Positions 9,101-17,244 of a stretch of DNA of 64,000 bases are shown piece after piece (the first letter of the stretch is position 1; each line of letters opens with the position of its first letter). Under the pieces are notes generated by a model. That model was not told the DNA's origin. It was given only the letters and a program-made list of their open reading frames with translations, and did not search any database. Origin of the DNA: Erythrobacter sp. SD-21 (GTDB taxonomy: Bacteria > Pseudomonadota > Alphaproteobacteria > Sphingomonadales > Sphingomonadaceae); assembly GCF_000181515.1 (NCBI RefSeq), contig NZ_ABCG01000001.1, forward strand, positions 620,001-684,000. Reading direction: 5' to 3'. The position numbers were made by a program, and so were the translations under genes.

Positions 9101-9301
9101 CGAAATTATCTGCGTGCGACCGCCGACACGCTCGACGGAATAGGTCGCCGGGAGGTCATAGGCTTCGAGCTGGTCCGCAATGAAATCGTCGGCAATGCTT
9201 ATGCGATTGGTCCAGGCGAAGATCGCCATCACCAGCAGGCCAAGCAGCAGGAGCACCGGCACACCCCAGCGCTTCTTGCGCCAGCGGGGCCGCTCACTCA
9301 C
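6119..9301 (-). CDS. YdbH-type AsmA-like intermembrane lipid transport protein
   Basis: About 1060 residues. One N-terminal membrane helix ('WGVPVLLLLGLLVMAIFAW') anchors it in the inner membrane; the rest is a long repetitive beta-rich periplasmic part, as in bridge-like lipid carriers (YhdP, TamB, YdbH). The C-terminal region with 'NISYVGELTYEDLSAIANFAF' and 'IRVASVNPGIEVLDGEVEF' is the YdbH (dicarboxylate-transport-like) domain. Likely role: phospholipid movement between inner and outer membranes with YnbE. I chose the GTG at 9301 because AGAAGG lies seven bases upstream; an in-frame ATG at 9325 is the alternative. The downstream lipoprotein starts six bases after its stop. Confidence 0.85.
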   Translation of the reverse strand: MSERPRWRKKRWGVPVLLLLGLLVMAIFAWTNRISIADDFIADQLEAYDLPATYSVERVGGRTQIISNLVIGDPEAPDFTAERVIVRLKHRFGLPQVGAITLVEPRLYGRYIDGELSFGSLDSLLFDDSGEPSGLPDIDLAIRDGRGLIETDYGPVGLKVAGQGNVADGFAGVLAATAPEFASEACTMAGVTLFGDITTSGGEPSFSGPLRMETFDCAEMELSVEDVVADLDLTASAELADPRFAARISGNRARYAGNSAESLAGTLRAQLAGSSLTSRYTVAMRGVETPQALAALLTAEGTLRSRDDFERVEIESNVEGNGLRLGRSLMGSIETLANAGDGTLLEPIARRIGAALQNETRGSALDADVLYRSSPQGYSLTVPQAQMTGGSGARILSLSRFEVTERGDEPVRLAGNVATGGPGIPRISGRMERVGEGDAVFRLSMAPYEAGGSQLAIPGLTIAQGDAGALGFSGRIEASGPLPGGAVDQLSVPVSGRWAEGGDLVLWRECTRIAFRRLAYADLSIAGPGLTLCPPPGKPMLRYGSGGVQFAAGTPGLDLAGSLGETPIRIASGPVGFAYPGTVRAQDLDIALGPAATASRFLISDLTAQVGDTIAGDFEDAEIALAAVPMTLVNTSGQWAYEEGRLSIGDAAFRLIDRQEPDRFKPLEAGDASLTLVDNIIEADASLRNPQTDRVVTLVDIRHDLSTGGGYANLDVEGVQFDESLQPEDLSVLAKGVIANAEGVITGEGRIDWSPTGEVTSTGSFSSDDLDFAAAFGPVKGASGTVEFTDLLNLTTAPDQKIRVASVNPGIEVLDGEVEFRLENGELLAVSGGSWPFMGGTLILREVDLNLGISEERAYIFEIVGLDAAQFVAQMELENISATGIFDGTIPIIFDVDGNGRIEDGILISRSPGGNISYVGELTYEDLSAIANFAFDALRSLDYSQMRVIMNGPLTGEIVTQVRFDGVRQGEGAETNFITRQIANLPLQFRINIKAQFYQLITSLKAMYDPASVRDPRELGLLDDDGTRLRRSITGEEAEPDIDPSDVIPDEPTIQDQESE

Positions 9302-9397
9302 ATTTTGACCTTCTGACCCGTCCATCGAATCCCGCACTTGCGCGCATCGCACCATAAAGGCAATGCAAGGCATTGAAACGCCTAGGGGAGAGAAAAG

Positions 9398-10096
9398 GTG
9401 CCGGGGGCGGACAAAAATGCATCCAGCCATGCCGGAGCCGGCCATCGCGAGCGGCTGCGCCAGCGCCTCCTGACGGGCGGAGCTGAGGCCTTGGCCGATT
9501 ACGAACTGCTGGAATTTCTCCTTTTTTCCGCGATCCGTCAGGGCGACACCAAGCCTTTGGCAAAGCGGCTGATCGCGCAGTTCGGCTCATTCTCCAGCGT
9601 AATGAACGCGCCCCCCGGAGCGCTTGCTCAGGTCAAGGGCATGGGTGAAGCGAGCGCAGCGGCACTTCACGCCGTATCGCTTTCCGCCCGGCGCATGGCC
9701 CGCGGCTCGATCCAGCAGCAACCGGTGCTGGGCAGTTGGCAGGCTCTGCTCGACTATCTTGCCATCGACATGGGCGAATTGAAGCACGAACGCGTGCGCG
9801 TCCTCTATCTCGACACGCGCAACCGCCTGATCGACGATCACCTTGCCGCCGAAGGCTCGATCGACGAAGCGGCCATCCATCCGCGTGAAGTCATCCGGCG
9901 GGCCTTCGACGTGGGCGCGAGCGCGCTGATTCTCGTCCACAACCATCCGAGCGGCGATCCCGAACCAAGCCGCGCCGATATCCAGATCACGGCCCGCATC
10001 GCCGAAGCAGGCCGCCTTCTCAACATCACCGTCCACGACCATGTGATCGTGGGACGTGGCAGCCATGTATCGCTGCGCGCGAAGGGACTGATCTAG
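9398..10096 (+). CDS. radC: RadC family JAB-domain protein
   Basis: 232 residues. N-terminal helix-hairpin-helix-like region ('HRERLRQRLLTGG', 'LADYELLEFLLFSAI', 'VKGMGEASAAAL') followed by a JAB/MPN domain with the metal motif H-N-H-P-S-G....S..D near residue 180 ('LVHNHPSGDPEPSRAD'). The historical link to DNA repair is weak; the biochemical role of RadC is not settled, though a zinc-dependent hydrolase fold is clear. The GTG at 9398 has an AGGGGAGA ribosome-binding site a few bases upstream. It is divergent from ydbH, with about 97 bases shared for promoters. Confidence 0.92.
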   Translation: MPGADKNASSHAGAGHRERLRQRLLTGGAEALADYELLEFLLFSAIRQGDTKPLAKRLIAQFGSFSSVMNAPPGALAQVKGMGEASAAALHAVSLSARRMARGSIQQQPVLGSWQALLDYLAIDMGELKHERVRVLYLDTRNRLIDDHLAAEGSIDEAAIHPREVIRRAFDVGASALILVHNHPSGDPEPSRADIQITARIAEAGRLLNITVHDHVIVGRGSHVSLRAKGLI

Positions 10097-10103
10097 CCGC
10101 GCG

Positions 10104-12920
10104 TCACTTCTTCGGCGCGACCCCGTGCATGGCGTAGCGTTTGGCGATATCGGGCGACATCCTGAGCGCAGTGGCGATGTCCTCGTGCCCGTCCTTGTCG
10201 CCCTTTTCGAGCCGGATGATACCGCGCAGATAAAGCGAGGCGGACAGCCCCGGAACCAGTTCCAGCGCGCTGTCGAGGTCCTTGAGGGCGGCGTCGTAGT
10301 CGCCCATCCGGTAGCTCACCATGGCCCGGCTATCGAGCATCGGCGCGCTGTTGGTCGCCCGTTCGATCGCCTTGGTGCAGGTGCTCATCGCCGCGTCGAC
10401 ACCGACGTTGAAGAGGCCGCGGAACCAGCAATCGGCGTTTAGAACCGAGGCGTTCAGGGGCTTGTTGGCCACCTCGTCGCCAAGCAGTTCCAAGGCAACA
10501 TCGGTCTTGCCCGCAAGGCCGGCAACCGTGGCATAGGTGCTGGCATAGCTCCCGCTGTCCTCGTCTGTCACCGGAACGGTTTCGAGCAGCGCAAGCGCTT
10601 CGTCGCGCTGGCCCTCGTAAGCGAGGAGTTCGGCGAGGAAGAAGGCGTTGCCGCTGTTGGGGTCGAGGTCATAGGCCCGCTTGGCATCGGCAATGGCCGC
10701 ATCCGACCGGCCGAGCGAATTCAGCACCGAAGCGCGCCAGGTCAGCACGTTGGCAGACGTTTCCTTTTCCACCAGCAGGTCGAGATCCTTCAGCGCCCCT
10801 TCCCAGTCATAGATCTGGGTAAGGAAATTGGCGCGCTGCGCATGGGCGGAGAAGTCGTCTTCCGCCGCGAACTCGACAGCGGCATCATAGGCCTTGAGCA
10901 GCGATTTCGTGCGCGCCGCCACTTCCGCCGGCTCGCGTTCCCAGCGCCAGGTCACATCTTCGGGCGCAATAAGTTCGGCGTCGATAGCGTTGATCTGGCG
11001 AACCGCGCGCTTGTTGGCGCTGATATCCTCGGGCGCGACCTCGCCGAGCGTCTGGATTACATCGACCGCCGAAAAGATGCGGTTGCCCTCTGAAAAGTTC
11101 TTCGCAACGACCCGCGTGTTGGCAAATGTCTCGTCGACAGTGTCGGGACCGGTCTGCGTGAAGGCGCTGGCGTCGCCTGGAAGAATGACCTCGGCCTCGA
11201 TCCGGTTGCGGTTCGGACCCGGCGTCAGCACCGGGATCGCGCGCCATTCCGAGCGAGCGCGGTCGGGGTTGAACACGAAGTTCTGCCCGTCCTCCGGCTT
11301 CATTCGGAGGCGGCCATCGCTCCATTGGAAGTCACTCGGCATGACCCCCGTGATGTGAATGACGCCTTTGGCTTCGTCTTCGTCATACGTCACCTCGACC
11401 GTTTTCACGGCCGCGCCGGCGCCAGCCGATCCGGCAAAGTTGCTGGCGATCTGCCGAAGACTGTCCTTGTCCTGTTCATCCGCCATGGCGCGCAAACTTG
11501 CCCCGCGCGGCCCGTAGAAAGACATGGTCATCTCGAAGAGCGACGGCAGGTCGATGCCGGCCGAATAGTCGGTGGTGATCGACATCACCATGTCGGGCCA
11601 TTGCGGTTCGCGCTGTGTCATCGGCACGAGATCGGCCCCCTCCACAGTCACCGGGAGCGCATGGAAGAAAGCGGGTACAGCGGCGATATTGGTGAGGCGC
11701 GTCGCGGTGTTGGTGCCGTCAAGCCAGTAGTCCGTGCCATCGATGGTCGCGCGCACGATAATGTGGTCGAAATTGCCTGGGACCGGAAGCAGTTCGGGAA
11801 CCGCGTCCCCTCCCTGCGTCGATACGAGGACGGGCACCGCATCGATGCCCATGCGCGTCAGCAGCGAATAGAGCAGCACCGTTTTCGCCTTGCAGTCGCC
11901 ATAGCGCTTTTCCCAGGTCTCGCTGGCCGACTGCGGCATGTAGTTGCCGCCGTCGAGGCCGTTGAGGAGATAGCTGACCTCATCCTGCACGAGGCGAACG
12001 GCCATCGCCGCGCGGGTCAGCGGGTCGGCGGTCGCCTGCATGATCTTGTCCGCTTCGGCAGCCACGGCGCTATCGTCGGCTACCTTTGCAGCCTCGATGT
12101 AATGGGGCGCGAAAACGCGGGAGAGTTCCTGCCAATCGGCGAAGGTGCCGACGCGCAGGACGGGACCGCGGGTGAAACGCGAAGGCGCATCGCCGGGCAT
12201 TTCCGCCAGCTTGTCGATGGGCAGCGTGACGTCGATGGTGCGGTAACCCTTCGAACTGGTCGGCGCTCCCACCCCGGCCTTGTCTTCGGCGCGCCAGTAC
12301 ACATCCGCGCTTTCCGGCCAGCTGACCCGAGCGCGCGAGAAGCCGACCTTCCACGGATCGGAATAGAGATATTGCGAGACCTGCATCTCTTCGCCCAGCG
12401 CCTGGTCGTCGGTGGTGGTGGAATGGGTCACACGCAGGATATCGCCGACCTTCAGGCCCGGCACGGCCAGAGTCGCGGTCAGTTCGCCGTCGAGCAGGCG
12501 CTGCTCGAGACCCTGTTCGCGGCGAATAACCTCGAACTGCGAACCGGCGGCGATCAGGTCGATCGTCTCGTCGCCTCGCAGGATCTCGACCCGGTGGACC
12601 ATCAGGTCGCCCTTGTCGGGCAGCCACGCCAGCGAAACCGTACCCTGCTGCATCAGCATGTCGGGGTTGTCGATCCGGAAAGCGGTGTCTTCGTAGCTGG
12701 TGACGACGCCGCCTTCGAGCCGGTGCTGCCAGTCGTAGATCAGGGTCGAGGGGCCATCGGCGACATCGACCGAAGCGAGCTCGGCGGGGACGATCCAGTC
12801 CGGCGCGTCCGTGTACACGACCTCCTCGCCTGCCCACGCGGGGGAAGAAAAGACGAGCGCAATACTTGCACCGGTGAAGAGGAAGCTGCGGGCGCGGCGA
12901 GTAATCGATTTGTCGTTCAT
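10104..12920 (-). CDS. Secreted DUF3857 / transglutaminase-like protein with C-terminal TPR repeats
   Basis: About 938 residues. Signal peptide 'MNDKSITRRARSFLFTG' with cleavage near 'SPAWA|GEE'. The N-terminal ~280 residues match DUF3857. A transglutaminase-like core follows, with Cys in 'YGDCKAKTVLLYSLL', His in 'NFDHIIVRA' and Asp in 'YWLDGTN', so the catalytic triad is present. The last ~300 residues are tetratricopeptide repeats ('AAIADAKRAYDLDPNSG', 'AALKDLDSALELVPG'). It presumably acts in the periplasm; whether it is a protease, amidase or crosslinker is unknown. It is convergent with radC (7-base gap) and divergent from purB. Alternative ATGs upstream (such as 12929) lack signal-peptide logic. 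Confidence 0.87.
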   Translation of the reverse strand: MNDKSITRRARSFLFTGASIALVFSSPAWAGEEVVYTDAPDWIVPAELASVDVADGPSTLIYDWQHRLEGGVVTSYEDTAFRIDNPDMLMQQGTVSLAWLPDKGDLMVHRVEILRGDETIDLIAAGSQFEVIRREQGLEQRLLDGELTATLAVPGLKVGDILRVTHSTTTDDQALGEEMQVSQYLYSDPWKVGFSRARVSWPESADVYWRAEDKAGVGAPTSSKGYRTIDVTLPIDKLAEMPGDAPSRFTRGPVLRVGTFADWQELSRVFAPHYIEAAKVADDSAVAAEADKIMQATADPLTRAAMAVRLVQDEVSYLLNGLDGGNYMPQSASETWEKRYGDCKAKTVLLYSLLTRMGIDAVPVLVSTQGGDAVPELLPVPGNFDHIIVRATIDGTDYWLDGTNTATRLTNIAAVPAFFHALPVTVEGADLVPMTQREPQWPDMVMSITTDYSAGIDLPSLFEMTMSFYGPRGASLRAMADEQDKDSLRQIASNFAGSAGAGAAVKTVEVTYDEDEAKGVIHITGVMPSDFQWSDGRLRMKPEDGQNFVFNPDRARSEWRAIPVLTPGPNRNRIEAEVILPGDASAFTQTGPDTVDETFANTRVVAKNFSEGNRIFSAVDVIQTLGEVAPEDISANKRAVRQINAIDAELIAPEDVTWRWEREPAEVAARTKSLLKAYDAAVEFAAEDDFSAHAQRANFLTQIYDWEGALKDLDLLVEKETSANVLTWRASVLNSLGRSDAAIADAKRAYDLDPNSGNAFFLAELLAYEGQRDEALALLETVPVTDEDSGSYASTYATVAGLAGKTDVALELLGDEVANKPLNASVLNADCWFRGLFNVGVDAAMSTCTKAIERATNSAPMLDSRAMVSYRMGDYDAALKDLDSALELVPGLSASLYLRGIIRLEKGDKDGHEDIATALRMSPDIAKRYAMHGVAPKK

Positions 12921-13087
12921 GGCGCACATTCTATCGCAACTCCAAGCGAGTGCAATGGACCTGCGACGAATGGGTAAAGGTCGTATCAACCATGGACAGC
13001 CCTGCATAAAGCCGTGCCGCCCTTGCCAGCACGCGCCTGCCTCTCTAGCGGGGCGCGGCATATCCCAGCCATTCACGGAGTCGACCG

Positions 13088-14398
13088 ATGGTCCCCCGCT
13101 ACGCCCGCCCCGCCATGACCGCCATCTGGGAGCCGGAGGCGAGATACCGCATCTGGTTCGAGATCGAAGCGCACGCGACCGAGAAGCTGGGCGAGCTGGG
13201 CGTGGTCCCCAAGAGCGCAGCCAAGGCGCTGTGGGACTGGTGGGCGACCGAGCCGAAGATCGACGTTGAAGCCATTGACGCCATTGAGGCGGTGACGAAG
13301 CATGACGTCATCGCCTTCCTGACCTGGGTGGCCGAGAATGTCGGCGAAGAAGCGCGTTTCATGCATCAGGGCATGACCAGCTCCGACGTGCTCGACACCA
13401 CGCTGGCGGTGCAACTGGCGCGCTCGACCGACTTGCTGCTCGAAGATCTCGACCAGCTGCTCGCCGCGATCAAGCGCCGCGCCGAGGAACACAAGTACAC
13501 GCCGACGATCGGCCGCAGCCACGGCATCCATGCCGAGCCGGTAACCTTCGGCTTGAAACTGGCGCAGGCCTATGCCGAGTTCGACCGCTGCAAGACGCGC
13601 CTGCTGGCCGCGCGCGAGGAAATAGCGACCTGCGCGATCTCTGGCGCCGTCGGCACCTTCGCCAATATCGATCCGAGCGTCGAGGAATATGTGGCCGAAA
13701 AGATGGGCCTGAAGCCCGAACCGGTTTCGACCCAGGTCATCCCGCGCGATCGCCATGCGATGTACTTCGCAACTCTGGCCGTCGTCGCCGGATCTATCGA
13801 ACGTCTATCGGTCGAAGTCCGCCATCTCCAGCGCACCGAAGTGCTGGAAGCGGAAGAATTCTTCTCAAAGGGCCAGAAGGGTTCGTCGGCCATGCCGCAC
13901 AAGCGCAACCCGATCCTGACCGAGAACCTCACGGGGCAAGCGCGCATGATCCGCGCCTATGCCCTGCCCGCACTAGAAAACGTGGCGCTGTGGCACGAGC
14001 GCGATATCTCGCACTCCTCGGTCGAACGCTTCATCGGTCCGGACGCGACCATCACGCTCGACTTCGCTCTCGCCCGCCTCACCGGCGTGATCGACAAGCT
14101 TCTGGTTTATCCGGAGCGCATGCAGGCAAACATGGACCGGATGGGCGGGCTCATACATTCGCAGCGCGTGCTGCTCGCCCTTACCCAGAACGGTGTGAGC
14201 CGCGAGGATGCCTATCGCCTCGTCCAGCGCAACGCGATGAAGGTGTGGGAATCGGACGGCAGGCTGATGCTGCTCGACCTGCTCAAGCAGGACGAGGAAG
14301 TGACCGCGGCGCTGACCGAAGAAGAGCTCGAGGAGCGCTTCGATCTCGACTACCACTTCAAGCAGGTCGATACGATCTTCGACCGCGTGTTCGGCTGA
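13088..14398 (+). CDS. purB: Adenylosuccinate lyase
   Basis: Removes fumarate from SAICAR and from adenylosuccinate in purine synthesis. 436 residues, normal length. Seen: N-terminal 'MVPRYARPAMTAIW', the 'TSSDVLDTTLAVQL' segment, the catalytic His region 'TPTIGRSHGIHAEP', and the fumarase/ASL signature 'GSSAMPHKRNP' at about residues 264-274. It belongs to the Bacillus/Thermotoga-like PurB class rather than the long E. coli type. The start follows GGAGTCGACCG. Confidence 0.97.
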   Translation: MVPRYARPAMTAIWEPEARYRIWFEIEAHATEKLGELGVVPKSAAKALWDWWATEPKIDVEAIDAIEAVTKHDVIAFLTWVAENVGEEARFMHQGMTSSDVLDTTLAVQLARSTDLLLEDLDQLLAAIKRRAEEHKYTPTIGRSHGIHAEPVTFGLKLAQAYAEFDRCKTRLLAAREEIATCAISGAVGTFANIDPSVEEYVAEKMGLKPEPVSTQVIPRDRHAMYFATLAVVAGSIERLSVEVRHLQRTEVLEAEEFFSKGQKGSSAMPHKRNPILTENLTGQARMIRAYALPALENVALWHERDISHSSVERFIGPDATITLDFALARLTGVIDKLLVYPERMQANMDRMGGLIHSQRVLLALTQNGVSREDAYRLVQRNAMKVWESDGRLMLLDLLKQDEEVTAALTEEELEERFDLDYHFKQVDTIFDRVFG

Positions 14399-14477
14399 TC
14401 AAATGATGCACCGGCTGGACGCGGCGGTTTCCCGCGCCTAGCATCGCCGTCAAACAGGAGTGGGGAGCTGTAAGACG

Positions 14478-14834
14478 ATGCAAATCGTGAGAACGATCCT
14501 TTGGGTTTTGTTGCTGGTCGGCATACTCGCCTTTTCCTTCGGCAACTGGGACCGGCAGATCGACGTCCGCATATGGCCGGGTATCGTCTGGGATACGCGC
14601 GTGCCGGCGCTGGTGATCGTGTCGTTCCTCCTCGGCCTGCTGCCGATGTGGCTGTATCACCGCGGCGTTCGCTGGCGTCAGTCGCGGCGCATTTCCGCGC
14701 TCGAGATGGCAACGCAGAAGATGGCCGCGCCCAAGCTCGAGGATAGCGCGCCCACGCGCCCTGAACCCGTGCGCAAGGACCCGCCTGCGGAGCCCGCCAA
14801 CCCTGTCGATCCGGAGCCGACGACCAAGCCATGA
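14478..14834 (+). CDS. LapA-like (DUF1049) inner-membrane protein
   Basis: 118 residues: two membrane helices, '[19 protein letters not shown]' and '[19 protein letters not shown]', separated by a short loop, then a basic segment and a Pro/Glu-rich cytoplasmic tail. This is the LapA domain architecture linked to lipopolysaccharide assembly control in E. coli, although many homologues are uncharacterised. The ATG at 14478 has GGGGAG upstream. The stop overlaps the pyrF start as ATGA, so the two are coupled. Confidence 0.8.
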   Translation: MQIVRTILWVLLLVGILAFSFGNWDRQIDVRIWPGIVWDTRVPALVIVSFLLGLLPMWLYHRGVRWRQSRRISALEMATQKMAAPKLEDSAPTRPEPVRKDPPAEPANPVDPEPTTKP

Positions 14835-15505
14835 GCAATCCGATCTACCTTGCCCTCGACGTGCCGCGCCTGCGGGATGCCGTCGCACTGGCCGAAAAGG
14901 TCAAGGCGCATGTCGGCGGGGTCAAGCTCGGCCTGGAATTCTTCAACGCGCACGGAGCGCACGGCGTGCACATGCTCGCGCAGATCGGCCTGCCGATCTT
15001 CCTCGATCTCAAGTTGCACGATATCCCCAACACCGTTGCCGGGGCGATGCAGGCGATCCATGTGCTCGAACCGGCCATCGTGACAATCCATGCCTGCGGC
15101 GGCATCGCGATGATGGAAGACGCCAAGGCCGCCGCAGGCGAAAACACCAAGGTCGTCGGCGTGACCATGCTGACAAGCCTCGACGAGCAGGACCTCTCGC
15201 GCATGGGCTTTCCCGGGACGCCACACGATTACGTGATGCGCCTGACGGAAGCGGCGCACACGGCGGGCCTCGACGGGGTCGTCTGCTCTGGTCAGGAGAT
15301 CAAGTCGGTTCACGACCAGTGGAAGGACGGCTATTTCGTCGTCCCCGGTCTGCGCCCCGAAGGCAGCGAGATCGGCGACCAGAAACGCGTCGTCACGCCG
15401 CGCCAGGCGCGCGACGACGGGGCCAGCGTGCTCGTCATCGGCCGCCCGATCAGCCGCGCCGAGGACCCCGAAGCCGCCGCGCGCGCGATCGAGGCGACGC
15501 TGTAG
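14831..15505 (+). CDS. pyrF: Orotidine 5'-phosphate decarboxylase
   Basis: Converts OMP to UMP, the last step of de novo pyrimidine synthesis. 224 residues, usual TIM-barrel size. Seen: '[11 protein letters not shown]' at the N-terminus, the catalytic D-x-K-x-x-D motif in '[12 protein letters not shown]' (about residues 57-68), 'GVTMLTSLD', and the phosphate-binding end '[21 protein letters not shown]'. It overlaps the LapA-like gene by four bases and precedes trpF by six. Confidence 0.97.
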   Translation: MSNPIYLALDVPRLRDAVALAEKVKAHVGGVKLGLEFFNAHGAHGVHMLAQIGLPIFLDLKLHDIPNTVAGAMQAIHVLEPAIVTIHACGGIAMMEDAKAAAGENTKVVGVTMLTSLDEQDLSRMGFPGTPHDYVMRLTEAAHTAGLDGVVCSGQEIKSVHDQWKDGYFVVPGLRPEGSEIGDQKRVVTPRQARDDGASVLVIGRPISRAEDPEAAARAIEATL

Positions 15506-15511
15506 GCTACC

Positions 15512-16153
15512 TTGAACGCGGCCATCAAGATCTGCGGCATTTCCACCGTCGAGGCGCTCGATGCCGCGATGGCGGCGCGCGCCGATTTCGTTGGCTTCGT
15601 GTTCTTTCCCACTTCCCCGCGCCATGTCGATGGCCATGCGGCCAGCGCGCTGGCCATGCGGGCGGGCGACAGGCTCGGGCGGGTCGGCCTCTTCGTCGAT
15701 GCCGACGACGCGCTGATCGTCCAAAGCGTACAGTCCGGGCGGCTCGATGCCATCCAGCTGCATGGGGAAGAAACCCCGGAACGAGTCGCGCAAGTTCGGG
15801 AGCGTTTTGGGCTGCCCGTGTGGAAAGCCGTCTCCGTGGCTACTGCCGAGGATGTCGCCTCCGCCGACAAATACCGCGGCGCGGCCGATCTCGTCCTTTT
15901 CGATGCGAAGACACCGAAGGACGCCGCCTTGCCGGGGGGCATGGGGCTGAGTTTCGACTGGCAGCTTCTGGAAGGCTGGAAGGGGCGCCCCGGATGGGGC
16001 CTTGCCGGAGGACTGAAGGTCGACAATGTCGCATATGCGATCGCCCGGACTGGCGCGCCGCTGGTCGACACCTCATCCGGCGTGGAATCCGGCCCCGGCG
16101 AAAAACACCCCCAACTCATCCAAGCTTTCTGCGACGCCGCCCGAAAGGCTTGA
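15512..16153 (+). CDS. trpF: Phosphoribosylanthranilate isomerase
   Basis: Third step of tryptophan synthesis after anthranilate: Amadori rearrangement of PRA to CdRP. 213 residues. Seen: N-terminal catalytic Cys motif 'IKICGIST', '[15 protein letters not shown]', 'GLFVDADD', '[10 protein letters not shown]', and the catalytic/phosphate region '[10 protein letters not shown]' and '[14 protein letters not shown]'. The only start matching the family N-terminus is TTG at 15512, six bases after pyrF. trpBA are not in the window, but the pyrF-trpF pairing is common in alphaproteobacteria. Confidence 0.95.
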   Translation: MNAAIKICGISTVEALDAAMAARADFVGFVFFPTSPRHVDGHAASALAMRAGDRLGRVGLFVDADDALIVQSVQSGRLDAIQLHGEETPERVAQVRERFGLPVWKAVSVATAEDVASADKYRGAADLVLFDAKTPKDAALPGGMGLSFDWQLLEGWKGRPGWGLAGGLKVDNVAYAIARTGAPLVDTSSGVESGPGEKHPQLIQAFCDAARKA

Positions 16154-16177
16154 CGCAATGCACAATCCTGCTATTCG
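16150..16177 (+). promoter_or_regulatory. Candidate promoter for rpsD overlapping the trpF stop codon
   Basis: TTGACG (16150-16155) followed after 16 bases by TATTCG (16172-16177). The -35 includes the trpF TGA. A start site near 16185 would give a ~120-base leader for rpsD, which contains a small GGACC/GGTCC hairpin. Confidence 0.45.
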
Positions 16178-16305
16178 CGCGCCTCGCTAATTGGCCCCGC
16201 ACCCCGGTGAAGCGGTGGCCGCGCCCGGACCTCTCGGTCCAGGTGGTGCGATGCCGGGTTGGATGGCCGCCAATGGGGTGGCTCAGCAAATCGAAGGAAA
16301 GACTT

Positions 16306-16920
16306 ATGTCGAAGCGCAAGAGCGCCAAGTACAAACTCGACCGCCGGATGGGCGAAAACATCTGGGGTCGTCCGAATTCCCCGGTCAACAAGCGTTCGTA
16401 TGGCCCCGGCCAGCACGGTCAGCGCCGCAAGAGCAAGATGTCCGACTTCGGCCTGCAACTGCGCGCCAAGCAGAAGCTCAAGGGCTACTACGGCGACGTG
16501 ACCGAGAAGCAGTTCAAGCGCACCTACAAGGAAGCGTCGGCCATGAAGGGCGACACCGGTCAGAACCTGATCGGCCTGCTCGAACAGCGCCTCGACATGG
16601 TCGTGTACCGCGCCAAGTTCGCTCCGACCATTTTCGCTGCCCGCCAGTTGGTGAGCCACGGCCACATCTTCCTCAACGGTGTGAAGACCAACATCGCTTC
16701 GGCCCGCGTACGCGTCGGCGACGTTGTCAGCCTCGGCAGCAAGGCAAAGGAAATGGCGCTGGTCATCGAAGCCCAGAGCCTGCCCGAGCGTGAAATTCCC
16801 GATTACGTCGCTCCCGACGGCAACGACAAGGTGACCTACAACCGCGTGCCGAAGCTCGACGAAGTGCCCTACCCGGTCACGATGGAACCTAACCTCGTCG
16901 TCGAGTTCTACTCGCGCTAA
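16306..16920 (+). CDS. rpsD: 30S ribosomal protein S4
   Basis: Primary 16S rRNA-binding protein that nucleates 30S assembly. 204 residues, normal. Seen: N-terminal '[21 protein letters not shown]' type shared by alphaproteobacteria (no zinc cysteines), '[18 protein letters not shown]', and the S4 RNA-binding domain '[20 protein letters not shown]' plus '[20 protein letters not shown]'. The ATG at 16306 has GAAGGAAAG upstream. The open frame extends far upstream but that part is non-coding overlap with trpF. Confidence 0.98.
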   Translation: MSKRKSAKYKLDRRMGENIWGRPNSPVNKRSYGPGQHGQRRKSKMSDFGLQLRAKQKLKGYYGDVTEKQFKRTYKEASAMKGDTGQNLIGLLEQRLDMVVYRAKFAPTIFAARQLVSHGHIFLNGVKTNIASARVRVGDVVSLGSKAKEMALVIEAQSLPEREIPDYVAPDGNDKVTYNRVPKLDEVPYPVTMEPNLVVEFYSR

Positions 16921-16941
16921 GAGGTCCGGCAACGGAACAGC

Positions 16942-16970
16942 AAAGGGCGGTCCCTCGGGGCCGCCCTTTT
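16942..16970 (+). terminator. Intrinsic terminator of rpsD
   Basis: AAAGGGCGG pairs with CCGCCCTTT around TCCCTCGGGG and runs into TTTTCGTTT. It begins 22 bases after the rpsD stop. Confidence 0.88.
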
Positions 16971-17069
16971 CGTTTGGCAGCGCCAAAAAAAGAAGTTTTT
17001 CGCTCAGTTCGCCGCATTTTCAAGGGTTTGGCGGAAACCGCAGAGCCCCAATCGCGTTTCGATGATACT

Positions 17070-17240
17070 ATGACACAATATCGTTTCGTGACCCGCGCAC
17101 GCGCCGGGAAATGGTACGCAACCCTTGCAGAAGCGCAGCGACAGGCGAATCGGATCGGTGCCGGCTTCACCGATGCGCTGGGTCACTTCATTGCCTATCG
17201 CGGGACTGTGCTGGAGATGCGGGACAACTCCGCAGGTTGA
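17070..17240 (+). CDS. Small uncharacterised protein
   Basis: A 56-residue protein starting 'MTQYRFVTRARAGKWYATL', basic and compact, with the pattern 'AEAQRQANRIGAGF' and 'GHFIAYRGT'. An open frame extends back to 16974, but the upstream part overlaps the rpsD terminator tail and looks non-coding, so I prefer the ATG at 17070. I do not recognise a family. Codon use is like its neighbours. It is convergent with the M50 peptidase gene, whose stop is 4 bases away. Confidence 0.55.
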   Translation: MTQYRFVTRARAGKWYATLAEAQRQANRIGAGFTDALGHFIAYRGTVLEMRDNSAG

Positions 17241-17244
17241 TCGC

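Noticed and set aside
11325..12977. 550-residue plus-strand frame inside the DUF3857 gene
   Set aside because: Antisense to a gene with signal peptide, transglutaminase and TPR motifs; no own motif.
14678..15793. 371-residue minus-strand frame opposite pyrF and trpF
   Set aside because: Crosses two well-defined genes on the other strand and lacks protein-like features.
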